Positions 48,574 to 61,093 of a DNA stretch of 64,000 nt are shown piece after piece. Source of the DNA: Taylorella asinigenitalis ATCC 700933 (lineage in GTDB: Bacteria > Pseudomonadota > Gammaproteobacteria > Burkholderiales > Burkholderiaceae_B); NCBI RefSeq assembly GCF_000687755.1, contig NZ_JHXN01000003.1:62001-126000 (forward strand). Direction: 5' to 3'. The position numbers were made by a program, and so were the translations under genes. The number at the start of each line of letters is the position of its first letter. Within the stretch, counting starts at the first letter, position 1. Under the pieces are notes generated by a model that did not search any database, was not told the origin of the DNA, and saw only the letters and a program-made list of their open reading frames with translations.

Positions 48574-49599
48574 CTACTTCGCGTGTCTCATGCGTGGGTT
48601 CACTATTCTATAAACCACATCGATCAATAAATTTACGATAATAATTAATATGGCTACAATCAATAATCCATTTTGGACTACTGGATAGTCCCTCCGGAAT
48701 ATTGAGTCTACAAGCCATTTACCTATACCTGGCCATGAGAAAATTGTTTCTGTTAGAACAGCTCCACCAAGTAGGGTACCAATTTGAAGACCAATAACTG
48801 TAACCACAGCAATTAGGGCATTTCTAAGCGTATGAACAAAAATTACTCGACGTGGTGAAAGTCCTTTTGCTCTAGCTGTGCGTACATAATCCTCGCCCAT
48901 CACTTCTAACATAGATGATCGTGTCATACGAGAAATTACGGCAAGAGGTATTGTTCCTAAAACAATTGTAGGAAGAATTAAATGATGCACGGCATCCCAA
49001 AAAGCACCATCATTAAATTCATCTGTTCTCTCAGCCAAGAATGCGTCGATTAACATAAATCCAGTCACTGGTGGCACATCATATATCAAATCTATACGTC
49101 CAGAAACTGGTGTCCATCCCAAATAACTTGAGAAGAACATAATAAGCATTAGGCCCCACCAGAAAATAGGCATTGAATAACCAGTAAGAGATAATCCCAT
49201 AACACCGTGGTCAAAGATTGATCCACGTTTTACTGCAGCCAACACCCCTAAAAGAATACCGAAAAAAGTTCCAAAAAGAAGAGCCATTAAACCAAGTTCT
49301 AATGTGGCTGGAAATAATGCAGTAAATTCCTGCCATACACTAGTACTAGTCACAAAGGACTTACCGAAATTTCCTGTAAATAAGTCACCTAGATAATTGA
49401 AATATTGAACATAAAGGGGTTTGTCTAATCCTAGGCGCTCTATCATACTTTGATAGACTTCGGGATCCGCAGAACGTTCACCTAAGGCGATTTGTACTGG
49501 GTCTCCAGGAATTGCGTGAATTAGTAAAAAAGTGAGAAGTGTAATAGCAAAAAATGTGGGGATTAGTAGAATAATCCTCCTGATTAGAAATGCAAACAT
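48574..49599 (-). CDS. dppB: Dipeptide ABC transporter permease DppB
   Basis: The 341-residue permease opens RRIILLIPTFFAITLLTFLL and HAIPGDPVQIALGERS, as in DppB/OppB. The coupling loop is RTARAKGLSPRRVIFVHTLR. It is separated from the upstream binding-protein gene by 131 bp containing a long hairpin. Confidence 0.94.
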   Translation of the reverse strand: MFAFLIRRIILLIPTFFAITLLTFLLIHAIPGDPVQIALGERSADPEVYQSMIERLGLDKPLYVQYFNYLGDLFTGNFGKSFVTSTSVWQEFTALFPATLELGLMALLFGTFFGILLGVLAAVKRGSIFDHGVMGLSLTGYSMPIFWWGLMLIMFFSSYLGWTPVSGRIDLIYDVPPVTGFMLIDAFLAERTDEFNDGAFWDAVHHLILPTIVLGTIPLAVISRMTRSSMLEVMGEDYVRTARAKGLSPRRVIFVHTLRNALIAVVTVIGLQIGTLLGGAVLTETIFSWPGIGKWLVDSIFRRDYPVVQNGLLIVAILIIIVNLLIDVVYRIVNPRMRHAK

Positions 49600-49635
49600 C
49601 AGGTAAATCCAAAAAACTAACGCCGATAAGTATAC

Positions 49636-49670
49636 CGCCTCAAAGTAGAAATATAGACTACCTTGAGGCG
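49636..49670 (-). promoter_or_regulatory. Stable hairpin between dppA and dppB (attenuation or mRNA stabilisation)
   Basis: CGCCTCAAAGTAG (49636-49648) pairs with CTACCTTGAGGCG (49658-49670), a 13-bp stem with one mismatch and a 9-base loop. It is not followed by a T run on the minus strand, so partial termination or 3'-end protection of the dppA message is more likely than full termination. This would raise binding protein over permease. Confidence 0.65.
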
Positions 49671-49730
49671 TATTAGGTGTAATTACCTATATAAAAAAAG
49701 TGTAAAAATAAGTAAAGAATCTAGAATTTC

Positions 49731-51335
49731 TTATTTCTTAATACTTACACCGTTAAACTCAAATGCACCAAATGGGCTGATTTTAAAGCCTTCAACATTT
49801 TTGCTCATAGGCACACTTACGATTGAAGTTGCAATTGTTGAGCTTGGTGTTTGTTCATGGAAAATCACTTGAGCTTTTTCGTACAACTCAGTACGTTTAG
49901 CTGTATCTGTAATAGAACGAGCTTCTGTGATTAACTTATCAAAATCAGCAAAGCAGAAACGTGCATAGTTAGAGCCGCCTACTGAATCGCATGATGCTAA
50001 GTTACCCAACCAGTTATCAGGGTCACCATTATCCCCTGTCCAACCAGCCATCACGATTTGGTGTTCACCGTTTTTAGCTCGTTTAAGATACTCACCCCAT
50101 TCATATGTTTTAAGTTTAACTTTAACGCCAATCTTAGCCCAGTCAGATTGAACTAATTCACCCATTAAGCGACCATTTGGGTTATAAGGACGTGATACTG
50201 GCAATGTCCAAAGTTCTACTTCAAATCCATCAGGATAACCAGCTTCTGCCAATAGTTTTTTAGCCCCTTCTACATCGTAGTCACGAACCTTAACATCTTT
50301 ATTAAATGACCATTGAGTCTCTGGCATAAGGTTAGGAACTGGCTGACCTTGATCTGCATATACTGCATCGAGGATAGATTTTTTGTTTAAAGCCATATCC
50401 AATGCGATACGAACTTTTGGATCTGTGAATGGTTTTTTCTCAGTGTTGTATGCAATATAACCTACGTTAAATCCAGGGCTTTGCATAACTTTAAGCTTAT
50501 CATTCTTTTGAAACTCAACCACATCTGTTGGTAGAGGTTGAGACATAATATGACATTCACCAGCTTTTAGTTTTTGAGCGCGAACTGATGGGTCTTTTGT
50601 GATAGCGAAGATAAGATTATCCACTTGAGGCATATCATTTTTGTCCCAATAGTCTTTATTTGCTTTGTAGCGAATTTGTGCATCTTTTTGATAGCGAACA
50701 AAAACAAACGGACCAGTACCGATAGGGTTTTGGTTAATTAGTTCAGGTTTACCTTGTTTAACTAATTGCTCTGCATACTCTTTTGAATTGATTACAGCAA
50801 AAGCCATGGCTAATGTTTGAGTAAGAGTTGCATCAGGTTTATTTAGGGTCATCTTAACTGTGTAGTCATCAACTTTTTCCACAGTTTTGATGATTTTGTC
50901 TAAAGACATATCTGTGTAGTATGGGAAATTAGCTGGATATGCTTTATTAAAGAAATTGTCTTTATTAGCTAGACGATCAAAAGTGAATACTACGTCATCT
51001 GCGTTAAATTCACGAGTTGGTTTAAAGAAATTGTTTGAATGCCACTTCACACCTTTACGTAGTTTGAATGTGTAAACAAGACCATCTTCAGAAACTTCAT
51101 AGCTTTCAGCCAAACCAGGACCTGATTTAGATTCTCCACGTGGGAAAGAAAGAAGGTTATCGAATACGTTACGGCCACTCGCATCGTTATCTGTACCAGC
51201 AGTGTATTGAGGTGTATCAAAGCCAGCTGGGCTACCCTCAGAACAGTAAACTAAAGTACCACCAGCTGCACTGGCAATGCCCGTAAATCCCATAAGAATA
51301 GAAGTTAAAAGGGCTTTTTGAGATATTTTTTTCAT
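49731..51335 (-). CDS. dppA: Periplasmic dipeptide-binding protein DppA, copy 1
   Basis: The 534-residue family 5 solute-binding protein has signal peptide MKKISQKALLTSILMGFTGI. The mature region GTLVYCSEGSPAGFDTPQYT matches DppA, with GWTGDNGDPDNWLGNL in the C-terminal lobe. It captures di- and tripeptides for the adjoining permease. It is a clear paralogue of the next gene upstream, 23 bases away. Confidence 0.93.
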   Translation of the reverse strand: MKKISQKALLTSILMGFTGIASAAGGTLVYCSEGSPAGFDTPQYTAGTDNDASGRNVFDNLLSFPRGESKSGPGLAESYEVSEDGLVYTFKLRKGVKWHSNNFFKPTREFNADDVVFTFDRLANKDNFFNKAYPANFPYYTDMSLDKIIKTVEKVDDYTVKMTLNKPDATLTQTLAMAFAVINSKEYAEQLVKQGKPELINQNPIGTGPFVFVRYQKDAQIRYKANKDYWDKNDMPQVDNLIFAITKDPSVRAQKLKAGECHIMSQPLPTDVVEFQKNDKLKVMQSPGFNVGYIAYNTEKKPFTDPKVRIALDMALNKKSILDAVYADQGQPVPNLMPETQWSFNKDVKVRDYDVEGAKKLLAEAGYPDGFEVELWTLPVSRPYNPNGRLMGELVQSDWAKIGVKVKLKTYEWGEYLKRAKNGEHQIVMAGWTGDNGDPDNWLGNLASCDSVGGSNYARFCFADFDKLITEARSITDTAKRTELYEKAQVIFHEQTPSSTIATSIVSVPMSKNVEGFKISPFGAFEFNGVSIKK

Positions 51336-51358
51336 ATGTATCCTCCGTTAAGAAAAAA

Positions 51359-52957
51359 TTATTTAAGGCTTACGCCAGTGAATTGAGTAGCTCCAAATGG
51401 ACTTATTTTAAATCCCTCAACATTTTTACGCATAGGTGCGTTAATAATTGAGGTGGCAATGTTTGTGGTAATCACATTTTCGAAGAAAATTTCCTGAGCT
51501 TTTTGATATAGCTCCGTGCGTTTAGCTACATCGATTTCCGAACGAGCTTGATCTAGTAGGTCTTGATATTCTTTGACGCAAAGTCGAGAATAATTACTAC
51601 CACCAATAGCAGAGCATGAAGAAAGATTGCCCAACCAGTTATCAGGGTCACCGTTATCCCCTGTCCATCCAGACATCACGATTTGGTGATCACCCTTTTG
51701 AGCTCGTTTTAAGTATTCGCCCCATTCGTAAGTTTTAAGTGATACTTTAACGCCAATTTTAGACCAATCTGCTTGTATGAGTTCGCCCATAAGACGTCCA
51801 TTAGGGTTATAAGGTCTTGATACTGGCAATGTCCAAAGTTCAATATCAAATCCATTAGGATATCCAGCTTCCGCTAGAAGTTTTTTAGCTCCTTCCACAT
51901 CATATGGACGATTTTTTATCTTATCGTTATAGCTCCACTGAGAAACAGGCATCAAGTTAGCAACTAGCTCACCTTGTCCTTGGAATACAGATTTAAGAAT
52001 TTCTTCTTTATTAATAGCCATATCAAGGGCTTTACGAACACGAACATCATTAAGCGGCTTTTTCTCTGCGTTGTAAGCGAGGTATCCAACATTAAAACCA
52101 GGTTGTGATAAAACGGTTATATTGGCGTTTGACTTCATTTTGCTTACATCAGCTGGCAATGGTTGTGCCATAATATGACACTCTCCTGCAAACAACTTCT
52201 GTGCACGTACAGATGGATCCTTGGTAATGGAGAAAATCAAATTATCCACTAAAGGCATATCATCCTTATTCCAATATTCTTTATTAGCTTTATAACGAAT
52301 TTGAGAATCTTTTTCGTATCTTTGGAAGATAAATGGACCAGTCCCAATTGGAGCTTGATTAATCATCTCAGCCTTACCGTCAGCTAACAATTTATCTGCA
52401 TACTCTTTTGAGTAAATACTTGCAATAGGCATCGCAAGAGTTTGTATCAGTGTAGCATCAGGTTTATTAACGGTAAGATTTACGGTATAGTCGTCTACTT
52501 TTTCTACCGATTTAATAATCTTATCTAAGGCCATATCCGTGTAGTAGGGGAAGTCTACTGGATAAGCTTTATTAAATGGATGGTTTTTATTGCTTAATCT
52601 CTCAAAAGTGAATACAACATCATCTGCATTAAACTCACGTGTAGGTTTGAAATAATTATTTGTGTGCCACTTAACGCCTTTGCGTAATTTAAAAGTAATA
52701 ACTAGACCATCTTCAGATACTTCATAACTTTCAGCTAATGCAGGAACAGCCTTTGTTTCACCGCGAGGAAACATAAGTAAGCCATTCATCACACTATGCG
52801 AAGATGCATCAAAATCAGTACCAGCTGTGTACTGAGCCCCATCAAAACCAGCAGGACTACCCTCGGAACAATAAATCAAAGTTTTTCCTGCTGCATGAGC
52901 ATAAATACTGCACAATGCAATAACAGTCGAAACAAACAATTGACTTAATTTATACAA
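51359..52957 (-). CDS. dppA: Periplasmic dipeptide-binding protein DppA, copy 2
   Basis: The 532-residue paralogue of the downstream gene is very similar along its whole length (more than two thirds identical by eye). It has its own signal peptide and the same KTLIYCSEGSPAGFDGAQYT mature start. Small changes such as PLPADVSKMKSN versus PLPTDVVEFQKN may shift ligand preference. It is first in the dpp operon; a terminator separates it from the fumarase gene. Confidence 0.92.
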   Translation of the reverse strand: MYKLSQLFVSTVIALCSIYAHAAGKTLIYCSEGSPAGFDGAQYTAGTDFDASSHSVMNGLLMFPRGETKAVPALAESYEVSEDGLVITFKLRKGVKWHTNNYFKPTREFNADDVVFTFERLSNKNHPFNKAYPVDFPYYTDMALDKIIKSVEKVDDYTVNLTVNKPDATLIQTLAMPIASIYSKEYADKLLADGKAEMINQAPIGTGPFIFQRYEKDSQIRYKANKEYWNKDDMPLVDNLIFSITKDPSVRAQKLFAGECHIMAQPLPADVSKMKSNANITVLSQPGFNVGYLAYNAEKKPLNDVRVRKALDMAINKEEILKSVFQGQGELVANLMPVSQWSYNDKIKNRPYDVEGAKKLLAEAGYPNGFDIELWTLPVSRPYNPNGRLMGELIQADWSKIGVKVSLKTYEWGEYLKRAQKGDHQIVMSGWTGDNGDPDNWLGNLSSCSAIGGSNYSRLCVKEYQDLLDQARSEIDVAKRTELYQKAQEIFFENVITTNIATSIINAPMRKNVEGFKISPFGATQFTGVSLK

Positions 52958-52993
52958 TTAATAATCCTCTCTTTAAGAAAGTTAAACAAAAAA

Positions 52994-53023
52994 AATCACT
53001 AAATTTAATAAACTTAGTGATTT
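52994..53023 (-). terminator. Intrinsic terminator after the fumarase gene
   Basis: AAATCACTAA / TTAGTGATTT is a 10-bp AT-rich stem with a loop of about 10 bases, followed on the minus strand by a T run. It separates fumarase from the dpp operon. Confidence 0.75.
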
Positions 53024-53084
53024 AATTTTATAGAAAGAGAGGTGTGGTGCAACTATGAAAAACCCTTAAGAGGTTTATAAAGCT

Positions 53085-54602
53085 TCATGATTTCTTAAGA
53101 TCCTCTATCTTTAAAGACCACATTTTCGGACCAGTTGTATGGACAGACTCACCGTTTGAATCCACTGCTACAGTTACAGGCATATCTTTGACCTCAAACT
53201 CATATATAGCTTCCATACCGAAATCTTCAAAACCCACAACCTTAGCTTTACGAATAGCTTTGGATACTAAATACGCAGCTCCACCCACAGCAATTAAGTA
53301 CGCAGATTTATGATTTTTAATACTCTCTATTGCAACAGGGCCTCTCTCCGCCTTACCAATCATTGCGATTAGGCCAGTTTTGCTAAGCATAGTGTCAGTA
53401 AATTTATCCATGCGAGTCGATGTAGTTGGACCCGCAGGACCTACAGCCTCATCACCTACAGGGTCAACGGGGCCTACATAATAAATTACGCGATTAGTAA
53501 AATCTACTGGCAATGTTTCCCCTTTTGCAAGCATCTCTTGAATTCGCTTATGTGCGGCATCACGTCCAGTAAGCATTTTGCCCGACAATAGCAGTGTTTG
53601 ACCAGGCTTCCAGCTAGCAACTTCCTCACGAGTTAACTCATCAAGATTGACTTGTTTAGATTTATTATAGTCTGGAGCCCACTCTACATCTGGCCATAAA
53701 TCTAGAGAGGGAGCTGGTAAATCAGCAACCCCTGAACCATCTAAAACAAAATGAGCATGACGAGTAGCGGCGCAGTTCGGAATCATTGCCACAGGTTTGG
53801 AAGCGGCATGAGTAGGGAATGTGCGAATTTTAATATCTAGGACAGTAGTCAGACCGCCCAAACCCTGAGCTCCAATTCCAAGCGCATTCACTTTCTCGTA
53901 AAGCTCAATACGAAGCTCCTCTAGCTTGTTCTTAGGGCCACGAGAAAGCAACTCGTACATGTTGATATCTTCCATAAGAGATTGCTTGGCCATAAGCATA
54001 GCTTTCTCGGCCGTACCTCCAACACCAATACCTAATATGCCAGGCGGACACCAGCCAGCACCCATTGTTGGAACAGTTCGCAAAACCCAATCAACGATAT
54101 CATCACTTGGATTTAACATAGCAAATTTGGATTTATTTTCAGAGCCTCCGCCTTTAGCAGCGACCTCAACTTCAACAATCGATCCAGGAACTAGCTCCAC
54201 ATTCAAAATACAGGGCGTATTATCTTTTGTGTTTTTACGCTCAAAAATTGGATCGTCTAGCACTGACATTCGCAGTTTATTTTCTGGATTCAAATAACCG
54301 CGACGCACGCCCTCATCGCAAGCCTCCTGCAATGTGCCTTTGAGCTCAAAACGCACATCCATGCCGACTTTCATAAAAACATTTACAATGCCTGTGTCCT
54401 GACAAATAGGTCTGTGGCCCTCCGCACACATACGCGAATTTGTGAGAATTTGGGCAATCGCATCCTTCGCTGCAGGGCTCTCCTCGCGTTCGTATGCACG
54501 TGCGAGATGTTGAAGATAATCTTGTGGATGATAATAACTAATAAACTGAATCGCATCCGCTATGGACTGCACTAAATCAGCTTCTTTAATAATTGTGGAC
54601 AT
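53085..54602 (-). CDS. Fumarate hydratase, class I (4Fe-4S)
   Basis: The 505-residue iron-sulfur hydro-lyase has Cys-bearing segments RPICQDTGIVNVF, GAGWCPPGILGIG and IPNCAATRHAHFVL, consistent with the labile cluster. The C-terminal beta region includes GPTTSTRMDKFTDTML and MIGKAERGP. It interconverts fumarate and malate in the TCA cycle. It is oxygen-sensitive, unlike class II FumC. Confidence 0.93.
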   Translation of the reverse strand: MSTIIKEADLVQSIADAIQFISYYHPQDYLQHLARAYEREESPAAKDAIAQILTNSRMCAEGHRPICQDTGIVNVFMKVGMDVRFELKGTLQEACDEGVRRGYLNPENKLRMSVLDDPIFERKNTKDNTPCILNVELVPGSIVEVEVAAKGGGSENKSKFAMLNPSDDIVDWVLRTVPTMGAGWCPPGILGIGVGGTAEKAMLMAKQSLMEDINMYELLSRGPKNKLEELRIELYEKVNALGIGAQGLGGLTTVLDIKIRTFPTHAASKPVAMIPNCAATRHAHFVLDGSGVADLPAPSLDLWPDVEWAPDYNKSKQVNLDELTREEVASWKPGQTLLLSGKMLTGRDAAHKRIQEMLAKGETLPVDFTNRVIYYVGPVDPVGDEAVGPAGPTTSTRMDKFTDTMLSKTGLIAMIGKAERGPVAIESIKNHKSAYLIAVGGAAYLVSKAIRKAKVVGFEDFGMEAIYEFEVKDMPVTVAVDSNGESVHTTGPKMWSLKIEDLKKS

Positions 54603-54626
54603 GAATAACTCCTGAATAAGCCCTAA

Positions 54627-55319
54627 TTATAGCGATTTGACGACTGTAATCGCAAAGCCGTCCCAGCCCTTATGCCCTATCGTTTGTAAAAGGGTAGAGT
54701 CAAATCTCGTATCATCGTGCAGCATCTGCAAATATCGCCTAATGCCTCGTATATTGGGTGGGCGATCAGTTTCCGTGACCACCTTCCCGTCGCGAACCAT
54801 ATTATCTGCTACGATTATTGTGCCTTCGCAACACATGGGCAAACACTTCGTAAGATAGTCGGCATTATGTTCCTTATCTGCATCGATAAATATAAGATCA
54901 AAGGGCTCTCCGCCTTCAGAGATAAGAATATCAAGTGTCTCAAGTGCACGCCCTTCTACAAGCCGCACCTTATCTTGCACTTGAGCAAGGGCAAAAGTTT
55001 TATGGGCAATTTCAATAAATTTAGGATCGAAGTCAAGAGTTACAATCTGCCCTTGAGGTGGCAATGCCATGGCCATCCATACGGTACTGTATCCCGCCAA
55101 AGTCCCTATTTCCAACACTCTCCGAGCCCCCGACATACGCACCAAAAAATTTAAAAATTTACCGTGATTTGGAGGGACATTTATCGCAGGAATTGGCAAT
55201 GTTCTGTGAAACTCCAGCACTTTTTCCATCACCTTATCCTGATCATTTTGATGAAGCTTATCAAAAATTAGGTCATCGACTTGATCGGGTAGCTCTGATT
55301 CAAGCACACGACTACGCAT
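54627..55319 (-). CDS. SAM-dependent O-methyltransferase (family 3)
   Basis: The protein is about 230 residues, with SAM-binding motif [16 protein letters not shown], metal-binding [13 protein letters not shown] and [13 protein letters not shown]. This is the cation-dependent catechol/caffeoyl-CoA type fold. The start at 55319 ([13 protein letters not shown]) is preferred because GGAGGG precedes it at 9 bases; an in-frame ATG lies 36 nt upstream. It overlaps the end of pyrC. The natural acceptor is unknown. Confidence 0.88.
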   Translation of the reverse strand: MRSRVLESELPDQVDDLIFDKLHQNDQDKVMEKVLEFHRTLPIPAINVPPNHGKFLNFLVRMSGARRVLEIGTLAGYSTVWMAMALPPQGQIVTLDFDPKFIEIAHKTFALAQVQDKVRLVEGRALETLDILISEGGEPFDLIFIDADKEHNADYLTKCLPMCCEGTIIVADNMVRDGKVVTETDRPPNIRGIRRYLQMLHDDTRFDSTLLQTIGHKGWDGFAITVVKSL

Positions 55320-56388
55320 GGTCGGCAACCCTCCACAATAGCTGCTCTCCCGCACCTAATGGCACAAGTTTCTGTCCATCAATGTCTAGTTCTTGTGGAA
55401 TGTTTGCAGAGTCGCTCTGTGTAAGCTTCTCGAGCACAATATATTCATTATTTGGTGAGAGCCCATAAAAAGCAGGCCCATGCAAGCTTGCAAAACCCTC
55501 TAGTTTATCTAGAGCATTATTCTCCTCAAATGCTTTAGCGTAAAGAGCCATCGCATGATATGCAGAGTAACAGCCAGCACAGCCACAGGCAGATTCCTTG
55601 CGATCCTTCGCATGTGGAGCACTGTCTGTACCGAGGAAAAAGCGAGCATTGCCACTAATAGCGGCATCAATTAAGGCTTTGCGATGCTTCTCTCTCTTCA
55701 GTATGGGGAGGCAATAATAATGCGGCCGCACTCCTCCCACAAAAATAGAATTTCGATTGTAAAGAAGGTGTTGCGGTGTAATAGTCGCAGCAATCCCCTC
55801 CTCTGAATCCCGCACGTACTGGGCTCCTTCGCTTGTCGTTATATGTTCCATCACTATCTTCAATGCTGGCAATGCTTTCCGTAACGGTATCAGTACACGG
55901 TCAATAAAAACAGCTTCGCGATCGAAAATATCGATTTCAGGGTCCGTCACTTCTCCATGAACAAGCAGTGGCATGCCCAACTGCTGCATTTTCTCAAGTA
56001 CCTCCGTGCAATTTGCTAGCAAATCTGTCACACCCGCATCGGAATTAGTGGTCGCACCAGCTGGATAGAGCTTAAATGCATATACTTGACCAGATTCCTT
56101 AGCTTTTATAACTTCTGAAACTGCAGTGTTGTCTGTAAGATATAGTGTCATTAGCGGTTGAAACCTGCCTTCAAGACCAGCCTCCTCAGCCGCTTTAAGA
56201 ATGCGAGTTTTATAAGCAAGTGCCAAATCAACTGTAGTAATTGGGGGTTGCAAATTTGGCATAACTATTGCCCTAGTAAATTGACGGGCCGTATGCGGCA
56301 AAACTGCACTCAGCATAGCCCCGTCACGTAGGTGTAAATGCCAATCATCGGGTCGAATAATTTTCATTGAATTAGTTATTTCTTGCAT
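55312..56388 (-). CDS. pyrC: Dihydroorotase
   Basis: The 358-residue class II dihydroorotase has zinc ligands HLHLRDG (H17, H19), carboxylated-Lys segment [27 protein letters not shown] and LGTDSAPH. It closes the dihydroorotate ring in pyrimidine synthesis. An internal Met at residue 8 is an alternative start. It contains TGGCAATG in both orientations. Confidence 0.96.
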   Translation of the reverse strand: MQEITNSMKIIRPDDWHLHLRDGAMLSAVLPHTARQFTRAIVMPNLQPPITTVDLALAYKTRILKAAEEAGLEGRFQPLMTLYLTDNTAVSEVIKAKESGQVYAFKLYPAGATTNSDAGVTDLLANCTEVLEKMQQLGMPLLVHGEVTDPEIDIFDREAVFIDRVLIPLRKALPALKIVMEHITTSEGAQYVRDSEEGIAATITPQHLLYNRNSIFVGGVRPHYYCLPILKREKHRKALIDAAISGNARFFLGTDSAPHAKDRKESACGCAGCYSAYHAMALYAKAFEENNALDKLEGFASLHGPAFYGLSPNNEYIVLEKLTQSDSANIPQELDIDGQKLVPLGAGEQLLWRVADHA

Positions 56389-56453
56389 TTTTAAATTAAA
56401 CTCAAATAGAATTAATGTTAAATCTAATTACTATTTTAAGTAGGGAAAATTTT

Positions 56454-56747
56454 ATGAGCACTAAAACCAAAGCAAAAACTGATGAAAAATCTTCAGCAAA
56501 AAAAGTAAATTCTGCATTTATGAAACCACTTACTCCGAGCAAAGAACTTGCAGCAGTAGTTGGAGATAAACCACTTCCACGTACAGAAGTTACTAAAAAA
56601 GTTTGGGAATACATCAAATCTAAAGATCTACAAGATTCTGCAAATCGTCGCAATATTAATGCAGACGACAAACTTCGTCCAATCTTCGGTAAAGATCAAG
56701 TAAACATGTTCGAGATGACTAAGCTAATCAGCGCTCACTTGAAATAA
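56454..56747 (+). CDS. SWIB/MDM2-domain protein
   Basis: The 97-residue protein has a Lys-rich N-terminus (MSTKTKAKTDEKSSAKKVNS) followed by a SWIB domain: KPLTPSKELAAVVGDKPLPR, VWEYIKSKDLQD, IFGKDQVNMFEMTKLISAHL. SWIB domains are mainly eukaryotic chromatin modules but also occur in chlamydiae and several Burkholderiales, often as small stand-alone proteins. A nucleoid-associated role is inferred. The start at 56454 is preferred over a longer in-frame one because it matches the family. Confidence 0.9.
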   Translation: MSTKTKAKTDEKSSAKKVNSAFMKPLTPSKELAAVVGDKPLPRTEVTKKVWEYIKSKDLQDSANRRNINADDKLRPIFGKDQVNMFEMTKLISAHLK

Positions 56748-56766
56748 TTTCACATTTATCTTGCTG

Positions 56767-56807
56767 AGTCTCGGATCTGGGTTGCTTCTGGATTCGAGAC
56801 TTTTTTC
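56767..56807 (+). terminator. Intrinsic terminator after the SWIB gene
   Basis: AGTCTCG (56767-56773) pairs with CGAGACT (56795-56801), the stem extends inward through GATC/GATT-like pairs, and TTTTTT follows. Confidence 0.85.
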
Positions 56808-56819
56808 ATGTCCACTTAA

Positions 56820-59096
<2,277 letters not shown>

Positions 59097-59104
59097 TTTG
59101 CGTT

Positions 59105-59162
59105 TTGGGGCCGTGCGGTGTGCGATGTGCAGTTTGCGTTGTGCGGTGTGCGATGTGCGGCC
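59105..59162. repeat. Short direct repeat between convergent genes
   Basis: An 18-base unit, GTGCGGTGTGCGATGTGC, occurs twice (about 59114-59131 and 59142-59159). The pair is flanked by GGGCC and GGCCC, which can pair to form a long stem. It fills the gap between icd and the polysaccharide gene and may act as a bidirectional transcription stop, though no T run is seen. Confidence 0.55.
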
Positions 59163-59163
59163 C

Positions 59164-61008
59164 TTAATTCGTAGACGGATTATATTCAGGAATCCACTCT
59201 TTTAATTGCTTGCGCACCTCCTCATCCGTACGTGCATCACTTTCAGAAATCCATTCCTCAAACCGCTTTATCAATCCCTCTGCTGTAGGTACTGTTTTGG
59301 CAATGCGCAGTTTCCCATGGGATGTTGCTGATGTAGTTTCCTCATCTGCCATAAGCTCTTCGTAAAGTTTCTCGCCTGGCCTTAAGCCCGTGTACTCAAT
59401 AGCAATTTGATCCTCAGTAAATCCAGATAACCGAATCATATTTTTTGCTAAATCAACAATCCGCACAGGCTTACCCATATCAAGCACAAATACTTCACCG
59501 CCCTGCCCCATAGTCGCCGCCTGTATTACTAGTTGTGCAGCTTCTGGAATAGACATAAAGTACCGATTGATTTCAGGATGCGTGACGGTTATAGGCCCAC
59601 CTTTTTGGATTTGCTTTTGAAACTTGGGAATAACACTTCCGGTGGAGCCGAGAACATTGCCAAAGCGGACCATATTAAATGTAGTTGTTTGGCCATGAAA
59701 TGTCTGCATGCGTTCAAGTAGCTTTTCAGCAAGGCGTTTCGTAGCACCCATTACATTAGTAGGATTGACGGCCTTATCGGTGGAAATGAGCACAAACCGA
59801 CGAACCCCCGTCTCTACCGACACCTTCGCTAAATTATAAGTGCCGAAACTGTTATTGCGAATTGCTTCAAAAGCATTTGAAACTTCCATAAGAGGCACAT
59901 GCTTATATGCTGCCGCATGGAACACAAGGCTTGGGCGATGCTGCTCAAAAATGGCCTTCATGCGAGCATAATTTTTTACATCCGCTGTCAAAGGAATAAT
60001 CTGCGTCTCGCAGCAGTTATCACTAAACCACTGCTCAATCGTATAAAGGGCAAACTCCGAGAGCTCGACTAGAACTAGCTTTTGAGGCTTATACTTTGCA
60101 ATCTGACGGCATAGCTCGCTGCCAATGGACCCGCCCGCACCTGACACGAGCACACACTTATTAGAAATAAGCTCCGAAATATTCGCTGTATCAAGCTCAA
60201 CAGCATCGCGGCCAAGTAGGTCTTCAATATTCACTGGCCTCATCGCATTAATTGCAACGCGCCCACTCATCAAATCCTCAAGATTTGGGACCGTAAACAC
60301 AGCAGCACCCGCATTTAAAGCGATATTCGTGACATTTTGCATAACATCATGAGCCGCCGATGGGATGGCAATGATTACGTGTTTCGCCCCATACTCTTTC
60401 AGAGATTGGGCAAGATCCTTAGTGCTTCCAACGACTCGTCTGCCAAGCAACTCTAGTCCCAGTTTGCGTTCATCATCATCAAGCAAGGCCACGACACGCC
60501 AAACGCTTGAGCGATCGAGTTCTCGCATAAGCATGATACCTGCCTCTCCAGCTCCAACAATGATTACGGGCTTAGCTTTTGAGTGTACGGTATAAATTTT
60601 GCGATATTCATTTATTGCTCGCCAAGCGAAACGAGCTCCACCCATTATAAAAACTAGCAATAGTGGATATAGTACAAAGATGCTACGTGGAATCTCGGCT
60701 GAATTGTGGAAAATAAAAGCTTTTATTGTTAGAAGGGATATGAGAGAAATTGCAGCGACTTGAATGGTTCGATAAATATCATTCAGACTTGCAAATACCC
60801 ATATTCCTCGATGCAAGCGAAGCAGCCTACAGGCTATAAGATGAATTAAGAGAAGTATAAATAATGGATAAGAAATGGGTTCATATAAACGAATCATTTC
60901 TAAATCGAAATTAAATCTCAGTGAATATGCCAGAATCCATGCTACTACAACAGCTGATAAATCAAATGCTGTGATTACGATAGACCTTGTTTTTAAATTA
61001 AGAATCAT
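59164..61008 (-). CDS. Membrane-bound UDP-GlcNAc 4,6-dehydratase-type protein (WbpM/CapD family)
   Basis: The 614-residue protein has four N-terminal TM segments (about 10-115). A first Rossmann-like domain has VIIVGAGEAGIML. The catalytic SDR domain has VLVSGAGGSIGSELCRQIA and STDKAVNPTNVMGATKRLAE. Members make UDP-4-keto-6-deoxy sugars that feed O-antigen or capsule synthesis. It is divergent from the acyltransferase gene and marks the start of a surface-polysaccharide region. Confidence 0.92.
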   Translation of the reverse strand: MILNLKTRSIVITAFDLSAVVVAWILAYSLRFNFDLEMIRLYEPISYPLFILLLIHLIACRLLRLHRGIWVFASLNDIYRTIQVAAISLISLLTIKAFIFHNSAEIPRSIFVLYPLLLVFIMGGARFAWRAINEYRKIYTVHSKAKPVIIVGAGEAGIMLMRELDRSSVWRVVALLDDDERKLGLELLGRRVVGSTKDLAQSLKEYGAKHVIIAIPSAAHDVMQNVTNIALNAGAAVFTVPNLEDLMSGRVAINAMRPVNIEDLLGRDAVELDTANISELISNKCVLVSGAGGSIGSELCRQIAKYKPQKLVLVELSEFALYTIEQWFSDNCCETQIIPLTADVKNYARMKAIFEQHRPSLVFHAAAYKHVPLMEVSNAFEAIRNNSFGTYNLAKVSVETGVRRFVLISTDKAVNPTNVMGATKRLAEKLLERMQTFHGQTTTFNMVRFGNVLGSTGSVIPKFQKQIQKGGPITVTHPEINRYFMSIPEAAQLVIQAATMGQGGEVFVLDMGKPVRIVDLAKNMIRLSGFTEDQIAIEYTGLRPGEKLYEELMADEETTSATSHGKLRIAKTVPTAEGLIKRFEEWISESDARTDEEVRKQLKEWIPEYNPSTN

Positions 61009-61093
61009 GAGAATCTAAGCCGATACGTAAGAAAATATTACGATTTTACTAAAGTTAATTTTATAATTAAACGTTTTATAGTTTACTATCCGC

